Of a DNA stretch of 64,000 bases, positions 1 through 11,038 are shown in pieces; positions within the stretch are counted from its first letter, which is position 1, and each line of letters starts with the position of its first letter. The stretch is from positions 434,001 to 498,000 of the forward strand of contig NBIV01000013.1 of assembly GCA_003194525.1 (NCBI GenBank), written 5' to 3'. The notes beneath the pieces were generated by a model. It worked only from the letters and a program-made list of their open reading frames with translations. It ran no database searches and had not been told where the DNA came from. Source of the stretch: Gracilariopsis chorda (taxonomy: Eukaryota > Rhodophyta > Florideophyceae > Gracilariales > Gracilariaceae). The translations under genes were made by a program, and so were the position numbers.

Positions 1-715
1 AGCAATTATAGCGTCCGAAAGGGGAAAAAACCATATAACAAGAGACCAATGGTCGTGCTTACAAAGGCAATAGACCCGAAAACCAAGCGACAAAATAGTA
101 AGAACAACCAATGAAACAACCCAATTCTGGCGCGCAGATCTGTCCTGCAACATGCTACACAAAATATACATTAAAATGTAAGGACCCACGGTCTGTGTAC
201 TGAAACAGATGTTTTGAATGGTACCGAGGGGGTAATCGTACTGACACCAGGCGTTGTTACTCTCCAGAAGGCTTTCTTAACCTACGGAGGCAGTTGGAAC
301 CAGTATGGACACCCTACGTACGGTGCAAACCTCAGTTGAATTTACTTGGTGCTGCCAACAGCCAGATCAGCCTCATCTAAGTAAAGTCTACAGTAATTAA
401 CTAAAATAATTAACTAAAGTATTGCAAACCTGCAGAGATCTATACACGTGAAAACCTTACTCTTGGGGTCTATAGGTGCCACTTTGCCAAGGTGTATATC
501 CATAATATGATACAATACCCGTACACGCGCGCCACGCTTTTTGCTTGCACGAGGCTACTCATAAACTAACCTGCCAGGTAAAAGTTCGTTCGGAATCGAC
601 CAAATTTCAACCAAAAGAGTCGGGAAAATCAGAACCTGAGAAAAAGTGACCCGATGCGTTGGTACATCATATGATAAGGATCTTCATTAATACAAACGCC
701 AGGCGTTGCTCCACA
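1..715 (-). repeat. R1-type LTR, copy 1 (cut by window edge)
   Basis: This stretch aligns along its whole length with 50462-51173, roughly two thirds identical, with shared blocks such as AGATCTGTCCTGCAAC and an AT-rich patch near 390-415. Its right end, GCGTTGCTCCACA, matches the right end of the other copy exactly. Read on the minus strand it begins TGTGGAGCAACGC, close to the start of the Gypsy C LTR (TGTAGTGCAACGC). I therefore read it as an LTR on the minus strand that continues left of the window. No coding capacity is visible. It is an old copy. Confidence 0.55.
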
Positions 716-1698
716 TCGACAATGGCGAAAACTGTCTTCTCGATATCCGCGTAAGGAAATAACACGAACGCAAACTACCACAAAATACCGCCTCGCTCCC
801 ATTTCTCCTTAATAGCCGAAAATTGAGTCCTAGGTACGACCCCATTGTCCAAAACATCACATGACACTTTGCTTTCGTTTTTCGCTTCACGTCAAAAACT
901 TACCACGCTTAATTTCGTTTCGTATACAGAAACTATCTCCTTGGCAGTCGTTTTCACTTCCTTTCCCATTTTATTATGCCTCTCTCACCGTCGTATAGCA
1001 ACCTTTCTCTCTCGCATTGGTCCTTTAATCCATCGAAAACTAACGTTCCCTCCATCGTCACTGCTCCGTTCTATCAACCAACTGTCCTCCATGACCATCT
1101 TCCTAACGAAACTTCTACTACCACTCTGCAGGCAGGCCCGAGCCAACCATCTCAATTTTCATTCAAATATGGTTCACTGCGAACCGAAGACCCCCGCTTC
1201 TTTCTTCTAAAGCTCTCTAACCCCCAGTAGCATGCAATTTTTGCCACAGTATCTCAGGGCACACGCAGAAGTCTCCCTAGTACCGCATGTAAAGACGAAC
1301 CCGAAGGTGACGTCCTCCACCTCCATGATATCTAACCTAACGCACCCCTGGGAGGATCTACAGATCATGCAAAATAGCTGGATATCCTTCTAAACACGAA
1401 CATTACAAATATTCTCAAAATATCCACAGACGAACCTCACAGTCTGAACTCGCTAATGCAATCCATCCTTATCGTGGATTCTTCTCTCCGTCCCGCATCA
1501 GTCCCTGAAACCCCCTCTGAAGCCGCCGCCATTGCCATTACTTAGCATTTTATCGTCTTCCGCAAATTCATGCCATCGTTTTCTCCTCAAGATCTTGCAG
1601 CCCAACGGCAACCACAGCTATCTACCAATCAAACCCTATCTCAACTTCTTGAATCTGCCTCGCCAGCGCCTTCGCGGCAAAATAATGCGGGTGGCGAA
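716..1698. other. No gene recognised; possible ORF remnants
   Basis: Between two LTR-like sequences lie short open stretches on the plus strand (976-1230 and about 1460-1698). Their serine-, proline- and glutamine-rich translations match no family I know. The second is cut by the start of the LTR at 1699, so the LTR may have landed in an older coding sequence. I see no domain, signal peptide or tRNA. Confidence 0.3.
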
Positions 1699-2644
1699 TG
1701 TAGAGCAATGCATATGCACATACGCTCTCGGCGAGGTGGATCATGTACGATTCAGTACCGACGTGGCATCCGTTTAACTCAGGTATGAGTGGGCCCTTGG
1801 AAATTATGTGTGAAATTCGATATGAATTTTATTTGGTATTTTTTGGAACCTTCGTGGGTGACTTCCATGATATCTAAAACCGATGGACGCGTGGTAAGCG
1901 TGTGGATATTATTCATAGCTGGCATGATGCACACGTGTATTGTTGCAGTGTGGCCGGCCATGCCACTCAGTGACAAAAATATGTGGCCCTCAAGTGTGGC
2001 ACACTACATTAATAGTATTTTTAGTTTTATTGTGAACCATAGTACTTAAGGGAGGACGGCCCTGCCGTTTCCACCTGAAGAAAAGTGAAGCTCTGACTGG
2101 GCTCTGAGTTTATCGCCTGCGCGAAGTGACCATCTCCTTCTCGGGTTTTACCGCGTTCAGTCTCGTTATACTCAACAGCACAGTATCAACCAGGAAGGCT
2201 GATCTGTCTTACTCTGTAGGGTAGCCCAGTGTTTACTGTTTTTATTGTACTGGTTACGTTTTATCTTGGGAGCTGATAGCCGTCGCACTCAGTATTGAGG
2301 TTTGCCGTGCTGACTGAATAAGCAACAGCACCACCACCGGGTTTCAGTCGGCTTTCTGCACCACCCGCCGGGTTTTACCCTTATCTTAAGTTCTTTCCCC
2401 TTCTTATCCCTTTTCCCTCTGGACTCTCCGTGGATTGGAACAAGGCACACTCAGACCTCTGCACTACGTTGACCAGCTGGTAACCATATTCTCGGTAACA
2501 ACTCCGTTGGTATAGCCGGAAGCCACCTCGAATTTACACCCGAACACTGTGTGGTACGGATAGCTCGGTCACTGTACCTACCTTGCAAGAGAGCAAGTTC
2601 TGAAGACCTTTAGAGGATCTTTCCCGTATATATATTGCTCCACA
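1699..2644 (+). repeat. Solo-like Gypsy LTR (S1)
   Basis: A 946-bp sequence starts TGTAGAGCAAT and ends ATTGCTCCACA, which are inverted copies of each other at 10 of 11 positions and match the ends of the R1 and Gypsy C LTRs. Inside, an AT-rich block (about 2008-2035) is followed by TAGTACTTA and a small GC-rich inverted repeat, the same order as in the Gypsy C LTR (TAGTACTTA then hairpin). No matching 5-bp target duplication is visible and no primer-binding site follows, so it is an old solo LTR or remnant. Confidence 0.5.
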
Positions 2645-3180
2645 ACTTTCGTTTCAAAGAACCATGCCCATAGGATTCAAAAGGAGCGGGTTCATCTCCA
2701 ATTGGTTCAAAAGAAACCTGCTTCAAATATTTTACAACATCATACGCCAATCATGTTTATTGCCAAGCTCGACATTTGTTTAATGCTTTTTTGGTATCTT
2801 GCTTCGTATAACCATGAATACAAGCAGCCGCCGCTGTTTCACATTGTTGACTAGATAATACTACTGGTCCGTAATTGGACCGCCAAAGCTCTTCTATACC
2901 AATATAGAACTATGCCAACGATTTTAAACCCAAAATCCTCCCCATCAAGTTTGGTAAGTTTTGCCCCTTTTCCACCATCGTAAGAATCTTCTGTCCTTTT
3001 CTAGTCCGCAAAATCGACGTAAAGTTTGATACAATTTAACCAGTTGCAAGCACGATACTGAAGCTCTGCCATCAGCGATGAGATATTCTCTACTTTCACT
3101 GCGTATTGAATGAAAAGTAAAGATCCTCCATAGGAAAGCTAATTCGGTTTCTGAATCTAAGATGCCAAATACCGTCATGC
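2645..3180. other. No gene recognised
   Basis: AT-richer DNA with only short broken open stretches on the minus strand. I can assign no family, although the neighbouring Copia piece makes old element debris likely. Confidence 0.3.
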
Positions 3181-3335
3181 CTAAACTGTAGCTGTTTGCG
3201 TTCTCACTCTCTGTCCTCCCCGTCATTACGGGGAGGGCCAATCAGCGAGGTCATTTATTTACTGCGTCCAGTTGGAACGAGTGGGCTGCAAAGTTACAAC
3301 TGGTGTCCAGCATTGATCCATTCACACCGTCCCTC
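3180..3335. repeat. 150-bp dispersed repeat, copy 1
   Basis: This segment and 6055-6215 share several exact blocks in the same order and orientation: TTTGCGTTCTCACT, CAGTTGGAACGAGTG and CCATTCACA, with similar spacing between them. Overall identity is about 70-75 percent by eye. They could be fragments of one LTR or of a non-autonomous element; a Copia integrase piece lies between them. Confidence 0.45.
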
Positions 3336-3655
3336 ACAAGCAGGCCATTCAGCGCAGATTGCGACTAAACTATTCCATGATTATGAAGCTTAGTAGCCAT
3401 GGTCAAAACCTATACCACAGCAAAACCTTATAAGAAAAATCCGTAGTCTAGGAAAAGGTATGGTACTCTTACTACATACAACACTTATTACAAAAAGCAA
3501 CATAGATCTTTTTCAAAATAGTATTGGTAGAAGAGAAAAAAGGATAGTTAGAGATCAATATATTCTAATAATACCTACAACAAGCAATGTAATTACGTCA
3601 AACAAATGATTTGGTAGCCGATTTCTTAGGTAGTTTGCGTGAAAGATGGCTTCCC

Positions 3656-4200
3656 CTATAGTTCATGCGGTAGCTTGAAAGCGAACAGTAAAGTTCTAGC
3701 CATCTTCCACAAGTCTTGGATGGATTTATCTTCTACGCAGTTCGATTGGTGAGCGTACGGTGTGTTGAACGCTAGTACTATACCATTTTCCACTGCGTAT
3801 GAGACGACGACGTCGTCTGACCTATTCTCATGCGCCCCGTCAAGGCTAACGCGGTACATTAGGCTTGGAAGTAGTTCGGTTTCCAAGCGAGCCTTGTACC
3901 AGTGGATAGATTCGAAGAACTGTGTCTTCCTACTTAGAACTTTTATTGAGAATGTCAAGGTGCTTAGCTTTCTACGGAGGGTCAGTTTGGATTGTATGTG
4001 GTCTTTCTATTCCATACCTACAAAGCAAAGCAGTGTTCTCGTTCGAGTAGTTCCGAGACTGCAATGATCGGTTGGATGCCAAAGTTTTGGAGGGTGGCCA
4101 ATCTGGCCTTACGATCGGCGTCGTCTCATCTCTTTCGAACTGAAGCGGAACCCTAAGTTTGACGAGGTTACGACAGCACGAATAATGATTGTAGTGAGTG
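3656..4200 (-). mobile_element. Copia (Ty1-like) integrase fossil
   Basis: The minus strand encodes a decayed Copia-type integrase core. Around 3690-3830 it reads ENRSDD, then GIVLAFNTPYAHQSN, then KMARTLLFAFKLP, matching the Copia pattern of RSDNGGE, a PY.PQ.NG block and AR.ML. Further upstream coding (3972-4200) is less clear. No LTRs can be paired with it confidently. It is broken in several places and old. Confidence 0.6.
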
Positions 4201-4209
4201 CATGACATC

Positions 4210-5105
4210 CCTCATGTATATGCGCCAAGTATAGTAATTGGCACCACCTTTTTGATGTGGTATAAGTTTATTTTCTTGGTGAGTCTCAGAGCCCACCGCA
4301 GAGTATTACTCGACGCGAGACTATCGGAGACTAGCAGATGGAAGTCTTCACCGGTCCCCTAACGGTGGAGGGATCCTTCTACTACTTTTGCGTACCCGAG
4401 TCACCTGGCAGGAGATACTATCTCTAGTGTCCTAAAGGTCAGACCTCAGGCGCCAAGTAAGACTCTCTCGGTGAGATGCAATTTCAGCGGCCTGTCCAAG
4501 CTCAGCGCAATCCAGAACGAGGGTGCGTGTAACTTACGGAATGTCCAGGAGAGGTTACTAAAATTGTGATATATCTTAGTCAGTTGGCCTCTTCTAATTT
4601 CTTATGGCTACTTGCGCAGCGATGCTTCTCTGTAAAATGTCCTTGTCTTCACTAAAGTCCGGGCCTAACGACAAGACACCCTGTCCCGATACGAGCAGAT
4701 ACAATCGCCTCATCTGAGCCAGTTATACGTCATGTGCGCTATCCGTAGGCTTATTTCAAGTCCCCATTCGATTTGGCTTGCAAACCTTAGCTCAGCCAAA
4801 TAGTAGCTTCCCGAAAGAGGTGATAGTGACGGAGGCCTTATTCAGGACTTACAAAGTAGCTAGTCTTATATTCAACTTTCTTGCAAAGTAATGAAATCGC
4901 GAAGCCTTATTCAGGACTTTACACTTCCCAGTTCACCGTGTGCCGTCATGGTACAGGGTTGAAGCCGGCTATGCGGAGCGTGCAGTACCTGCGATGATTC
5001 ACCACTAGGAGCTTCAGGTGATCGGTCCAGATTGCAAGCCAGGGGCAAGGGTTGTTCGACGACACGGTGGCTTTCAAGAAGATTATAGTGCGCACGCTCT
5101 AACGC
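4210..5105. other. No gene recognised
   Basis: I see no open frame with a recognisable protein. The only structure is a short direct repeat: GCCTTATTCAGGACTT occurs near 4834 and again near 4902. Confidence 0.3.
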
Positions 5106-5830
5106 AACGCCGGATCCTGCGGGGGGTACGGCAAGACATCCGAGTTGTGTGTGCAGGGTGACAGGCGGTGGCAGCGATAGCACGGCAACAAAGTAATATG
5201 TGTGCAGGGGGAGGCCGAGGGGGGACGGCGGCGACAGGAGCCAAGTAGTGTGCAGGGTTAGGGGGTTGCGCGGCGGCGCGGCAACTGAGACGTGTGCGTG
5301 GGAGGCGGCCGCGTAGCAACCAAGAAGTGTGCAGGGGAAGGTTGCGGCACGCCAAGCAAGTATTGTGCAGGAGAGGCTGCGGCACGCTAAGCAATTATTG
5401 TGGAGGAGAGCCGGTACCACGGTAACCAAGCAGTGTGCGAAGGGGTGGCTGGTCAGCCAAGTAATGTGTGCGGGTGGTGGGGAGCGTGGCATCCAAGAAG
5501 TATTTGTCGGATGCGTGGGGAGGGCATGAGAAGCAGACAACCACAGAGGGTGCTCATGCAGGGAGGTTTTGGGCTGCGTGGACAACTACAGAGATCTCCC
5601 AGGCAGTGGGTGTGTTGGGTGATGCGAAAACCACGAAGGGTGTGCAGGCGGCTGGGACTAGTCGGCGCGACAACTGCGGATGGTGTGCAGACAGGGGCGT
5701 GTTGAGCGGCGCGGCAATCAGGGAGAGTGCGCAAGCGCGGAGGAGGTAGGTGACGCGAAAATCACGTACCAAGTGGAGGAGAGGAGAGTGGCAAAGATTA
5801 CTAACTCATGTGCTTGGGGGGAAGGACCGT
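5106..5830. repeat. Degenerate GC-rich minisatellite
   Basis: About 15-17 imperfect units of 33-55 bp follow one another. Each carries a version of GCGGCA..CCAAG.AGTGTGCAGGGGAGG; the clearest are at about 5320-5420, where GGCACGC.AAGCAA.TATTGTG repeats. The open frames here (for example 4911-5585, minus) translate the repeat into histidine-, proline- and threonine-rich strings and are by-products, not genes. Confidence 0.6.
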
Positions 5831-6054
5831 GCCGCAAAGCGTGCTAACGACGCAAGGTCTATCGAGGTTGGTAGATGGCTTGAAAAGGTCAGTGTACTAA
5901 ACGGTTGAGAAGTTTTCGTAAGGTCACGTGAAAACAAGCTGGAGACACTCGACTACCGGTGGCGGTCTCGGCGTGAACGGGCGCTGTCTGCCATTTTTTC
6001 TCGATATTGGTAACGTTACGTCTTTTTGCGCCCACGGTGTTTTCGATAACTGCA
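5831..6054. other. No gene recognised
   Basis: Short unique stretch between the minisatellite and the second copy of the 150-bp repeat. I see nothing in it. Confidence 0.25.
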
Positions 6055-6215
6055 AGCGAGGCTACCATATAGCTCTTTGCGTTCTCACTGTGTATCCTTC
6101 CAGTCATTATGAGAAGGGAATATCAGCATAGTCATTCATTTAATGCCTCCAGTTGGAACGAGTGTGCTGAAAAGCACGTTTCTACTGGTGGCTGGCATGG
6201 CTCCATTCACATAAA
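6055..6215. repeat. 150-bp dispersed repeat, copy 2
   Basis: Second copy of the repeat at 3180-3335, same orientation, sharing TTTGCGTTCTCACT, CAGTTGGAACGAGTG and CCATTCACA. The sequences beyond both ends differ between the copies. Confidence 0.45.
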
Positions 6216-6470
6216 CGCATCCTTCAAGTCTCTACATCATGATCCAGAAGATCATGAGACTATCATGGACATCAAATTGCTGTGATAAATCTTGTTCCCC
6301 GCAGTTCTTCTTTTATTGGCTTTCGTCTCTATGAATCTTCCTCTTTCTCATATATATTACTCTCCTGTGGCGCGTGTGTGCAAACTGGACCTGTTTTTAT
6401 ACTTTAATGTGTTGGTATAGGTCTGCTCATTGTCAGTATTATACGGTGAGACACAAAGCGATGGATCAGA

Positions 6471-6541
6471 CCATTTCACCATCCTTGAGGATGCTGAGAA
6501 AACGTCTTGCCTTCTAACTATGCCTAAGGATGGTGTAATGG
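6471..6541. repeat. Imperfect inverted repeat (hairpin)
   Basis: The left arm at 6471-6489 (CCATTTCACCATCCTTGAG) and the right arm at 6524-6541 (CTAAGGATGGTGTAATGG) pair over about 17-18 bp with one mismatch and one bulge, around a 34-nt loop. It may be the end of a small inverted-repeat element. A TATA-like TATAAGAGGG lies downstream at 6621-6630. Confidence 0.4.
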
Positions 6542-7115
6542 CCTGTTTACAATGACGCGTGCATTATTGCATGCATCTAGACTAGTCCGAGTAAGAGGAT
6601 TAGCGTGTTCCTTCCTCTACTATAAGAGGGAGAGAACAGAGCGCAACCCTGATCTCTTTTCTCAACCAACTTTGCTTCAACTACTTCAACTTGTGTTTAA
6701 GCAGAAAGAGTTTTTCTTTTTGGGCCGTCTTTTGCTATCGTTACAGGCCACCGCTTTTCTTGAAACGTATTATATCACGATATTCAATGTCTCTGAATCA
6801 GCAGTGTCTCTTCTGGAGTCAGGCGCATGGATTATTTCGTGCACACTACGCTTATTCTTCTGCTGCAGTCCCCAATGATACATTACTGTGCACATACAGT
6901 GCAGTGAAATGGTATTTCGCTGTATTTTCTTTATAGTAACATCAAGAGCACGTAGATGGTTTGGAAGCGTCAGCCGCTTTGCTTACCGTACAACAAGCCG
7001 TACAAAGCCGACTGTTTTATCACAAGCTCCTTCTCTTCGTCGATCCCCTCGTGGTTTTGTAGTTGTCATTCGCATTCCCTATAGTATTCAACTTATTGTG
7101 TTGTACATACCGTCA
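6542..7115. other. No gene recognised
   Basis: One open stretch (6552-6878, plus) gives a leucine- and phenylalanine-rich translation with no domain. TATAAGAGGG at 6621 could be a promoter element. Together with 14800-14865 this is the sequence that received element A. Confidence 0.25.
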
Positions 7116-7120
7116 CAGCA
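7116..7120. repeat. Target site duplication of element A, left
   Basis: CAGCA directly before the left LTR, repeated as CAGCA at 14795-14799 directly after the right LTR. Five-base duplications are standard for LTR retrotransposons. Confidence 0.85.
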
Positions 7121-7673
7121 TGTGGTACAATCAATCCGGTGTCAAGTACCAGCGGGATAGTTCGTTTGGAAAACCTTTGGCGAGAGCGCGACGAGGGCTC
7201 GACCTGAAGGGTGGAAGTTTGGTAACCGAATGGGTGTGTCAGCAAGACACCACTAGGGGCACAAGATGACGAAGCGGGCTTACCGTAACCAATAGGTAGT
7301 GTTGGTAGTATGGCGCACACGAGTTAGTAAAGCCTGAATAGTCTTAGCTAAACCAAGAAATTGACTGTAGGAACGAGTTGGTATCATACTTAGCCAAGAG
7401 GTGTTTGCCTTTACCAGGCTTGATGAGGGAGCACTACACCCACCTTAATGGTGAGCGAAGCTTAACTTCAGGTGCACTCGGCCCCGTGGTATACGCTGGG
7501 GCCGGCCCCAGTGGCATGGCCCCACACCACAGTAGCGGGGTGTCACTACCTATCTACAATAATTAAATAAACGAGTAAACTAATTAGTTAGCCACTCTAA
7601 CCCACGTGGCAAAATCAACAATTGGTCCATCGCGCGTTGCACTTCCCATGTGGTCAGATCTCACTGTGTCACA
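7121..7673 (-). repeat. Element A 3' LTR
   Basis: 553 bp, starting TGTGGTACAATC and ending TGTCACA in plus-strand reading, paired with 14242-14794. It contains the 16-bp perfect palindrome CTGGGGCCGGCCCCAG at 7496-7511 and an AT-rich block near 7557-7590; read in the element's direction the AT-rich block comes first. A polypurine tract (GGTAAGAGGGGGGTC on the minus strand) lies immediately inside at about 7674-7688. Confidence 0.9.
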
Positions 7674-8599
7674 GACCCCCCTCTTACCGACAGGCACGCT
7701 CTCGTGGCTGTACATCGTGGCCCAGCGGGCAGTGTCATTGAACCAGTGTTGGCAGCAACTTCGGCATTTGGCGCAGCGTGCGTAGCCATTTGGTAATCGG
7801 CTCGACGGTCGTCCGTGCATCTCCCTTGCATTAGATCCAGACCCGAGAGTTCTCACATGGCCTCAAAAACACATCCCATACCTTTTGGTCACTTGCCTCT
7901 TCGGAATAGCGTGACACTCCCCTTAGGGGTTTGGTCCTTTTCATTTTTTTTTCGGTTGGCTTCTCCCCGTGGGCGCGTCTGCGACAGGCACAATTTCACC
8001 ACTCAGTTTGCTGACAACTTGAGTTCGCCCTTCCCCTTCACGGTTTTAGATCTTTGCATTAGACGCCTCTACCTTCGGTCGGTATTACCAATTCGGTCTA
8101 TTGTGCGTGCGAGGTAGGCACGCCACGCGAATTCCCGTTGGTCTTCCTCCCTATTGGTTAGTCCTGATCCATCACGTCATGCGTCTCCCACCCGAAGAAG
8201 TGGTAAACCTTTTGGACTTGGAAGAGAAAGAGGCCTCGCCAGCGCACCCACCGATTGGTTCCGAGTAGGCGCCACAGTGGCTTCATGCTCCTCTCATGCC
8301 CACACAAGACATCGATTCCAAAGTGGATGCGCCAGATACCCACTCAGATCACTCCGGGCCGGATTTCGCACAGGCTCCATTAGTTTGGCGCCGGCAATGA
8401 ACTGTCACTCTCGGATGGATCTCCAAGTGGCCATTTCCAAATAGATTACTCGCTCCCAAGGCCGGGTAGGTTCTCGGACTCTCAGTAATGGTCAATATCG
8501 CGGTCGCAGACACCCTTCCGCTTCCCAGAGCCACTATCCAGACCCGGTTCCAATCCCTGGGACTTCTCCAACCGCTCTGGCAGCTGTTTCTCCTGTAGG

Positions 8600-10646
8600 T
8601 CAACGGAGTTTGCGTCCTATTTTTGTTTTTGAGCTGTTTCACAGCCAAGGTGCTTATGGAACCCCTTTGGAGGACATTGACCTCCGTATCTTCAATTCCA
8701 ATTATTGGCCTATCAATATCAACTTGGTTCAGGCACAGAACGAATACCGTCGACCCTCCGCAGATAACTATGTCACTCACAGCAGATTGAATTGCGAACG
8801 CCAAGCGCAGATTCGCACCTGTAGGGCTTCTACACCACCTGGTAGCCGAAACCGGCAGCTCAACCGATCGGCGGTATTTGATGCCAAGCGGCGTCATGAA
8901 CTCTTCGTGTATGTTATACCTCCGATTTTTCTGTCTGACCATCCTTTCTTCCACGGTCCCTAAGAGGTAAATTACTTCCATCTAGTGGTTTGGTCCCTAT
9001 AAGATATGGGTCCACATCTTTCGGCTGTGCGGTGTCACTTTGACTTGGTTTTTTTTGACAAACAGTTGCATACCAACCGACTCATGGACCGCAAACGGTG
9101 GGCTGGGGACTCGGCTGACGAATCCCACCTTCATCACTACCGGGCTAACTTGCGCAGTATGCACACGTACAAACTAGTGGATTTCTTCTCGCAAGAAGAT
9201 GCGATGAGACGTAAGATGTATATGCCACGACCAAGTTGGTGGGAGCATTACGAAGTGTACCAGTTCTTTGACATCCCAACCCCTCCAGTTCTAGCATGCT
9301 TTGGCAGTGCTATTATAGATAGCTTTCCCATTGCTGGCACCGTTTGGACCATTTCCCTTGCAAATTATGCGACCATGACGGCTCTTCTATCTCTCCAGAT
9401 GGCTCGAGAGGGCGTGACTTGGCCTATCCAGTCTAATGATCTTACCTATCTGCCTAACGATCTGTATCCTGTTGGTAGTATCTTTTGTATGTCGAAGCAA
9501 CTGGTGGGGTTCATACGCGACGAAATTGGCGCAGAAGAACTGGTAAGGCATACACCGTACTCGGTCGAGGAGCTCACCACCATTTTGGATGCAGCTGAAA
9601 ACCACCGCTGGAGAGTAGGCCAGGTCTGGACGGTATGGAACCACAAGGAACTCGGCTTAGCTACGACGGAGGAGCAGAGCCTCCAGGTCATCTTGTCGAT
9701 CAGGACGATGGAGACCAGGAGGACGTTGCTATGCCCCAATCTGTTATAGGATCCTGCGCGGTGCCTACGAGCGTCCTCGTAGTGGCTACTCCTCCTACTA
9801 CGGTCACATCTCCTACTGTTTGGGCACGCCCTCCACTCCAGATGGTCAAGCTATTGCTGGCCGATTCAGATCCGTTCCAGTAGTCGCCCCTTTGGTTCCA
9901 CGCGATGGCGGGAACCTCAACGGTATCGAAATTGCTTTGCACCTACTCCGTCATGGATGTCTACGGTACGTCAAACGACCGGGTCCTCCGAATACCACTG
10001 CGGCTATTGATGCCCTGCCCTGCCCTGTTACCTTCCGAGCTTGGCACAGCATGAGGCTCAAAATGATGGCCTCCGCAACTTCCGGGATCTATTCCAGCAC
10101 GCGCTGTACCGGACGGTGACCAACCATGTGGGAGCTTTTTCCCTGATAATTGAAGATACGACCTCGGCTGGTGCTTTTTATAACCAACAGGCTGCCGTGG
10201 GGCTGACTCCAACATTCGGTGTTCCAGCTGCGACCACACCAACGGGCTTTCAACTACCAACTTCCACCGGCTTTACTTCCCATCCAGGTGTTCCCTCCAT
10301 GGCTTTTTCTGTACTGCGCCTCCTTTGGCTCAACCGACGCAGACCCATCCGGTGTATCCCAATCGTCGTCCACCAATTCCAGTTACACAGGTTTCACAAG
10401 CTGGTCAAGCCAGTCCCTCGACTGGTCCATCTCCCAGGGCAGGTACTATTCCTAATGGTGGCTACATTGCCAATGGGTCGGCCAGTTGCATACTTTGCCG
10501 GGGATAAAATCCATCAGGGCCTATGTTACCTCTCGGTCGGGGGAAAGAACGGGTTGGCTATAATATTTGATCTCCGTCTGGTTATGATCCTTAGGTGCGG
10601 TTTCTTCGTCGCCTTTGCACAATCTTGTGGGTGCCAACATCCGTAA
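8600..10646 (+). pseudogene. Element A accessory gene, antisense to gag-pol (fossil)
   Basis: An extra coding region on the strand opposite to pol, between the pol end and the 3' LTR. The clearest open part is 9006-9749. It shares with the accessory gene of element D the block PTPP plus a hydrophobic run (near 9270-9300), then GAEELVRHTPYSVEELTTIL (about 9527-9590), against GIQNLVRDTAYGTERVENLL in D, followed by a tryptophan-containing segment. An upstream part shares a QGAY block. I recognise no known domain. It ends tail to tail with pol, about 390 bp apart. Broken in several places. Confidence 0.6.
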
Positions 10647-11038
10647 ATGTGTTTTGTTGTTAGCTGAGTTGTTGTTAGGTCCTTTTTAGTTATTCAACTC
10701 ATGGTATTGCTTCAAAAAGTTTTCCAGTCCCCCCTCCTTAGCGTCCGTGCACGGCATGGGCGTTGAGGGATCCAGATGGTGGTGTTTATTTCGTTTGCGC
10801 CAATACCTTATGAGGGAGTTATTGGGTATGTGGTGGGGCGGTTCCATGGTTTCATGGAACTCGTTTTACCCATACCACCGTACACGGTACCGAATTCTCG
10901 ATATGGTGAACTCGTGACCAACAATGGAGTCAATGACCCCTTCGGTTTCGGTTGGTACATTTCCAAGAGGTTGTATTGCGTTCCCTTGTGGTGGTATTCC
11001 ATTTTCCAATCGGTGAAGCAGCGGGAGCAACCGTAGGG

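Noticed and set aside
1789-2049. Open frame with two hydrophobic stretches, membrane-protein-like
   Set aside because: It lies wholly within the S1 LTR, in the AT-rich block, and has no homologue or start context.
4911-5585. 224-codon open frame on the minus strand
   Set aside because: It is the translation of the minisatellite; similar frames exist on both strands and the protein is only repeat-encoded His/Pro/Leu strings.
5106-5830. CRISPR-like array
   Set aside because: Repeat units are imperfect, have no constant spacer structure and no cas genes; the DNA is eukaryotic.
9387-9739. Minus-strand frames inside the accessory gene of A, as possible pol continuation
   Set aside because: They show no pol motif; the plus-strand frame is the one shared with element D.
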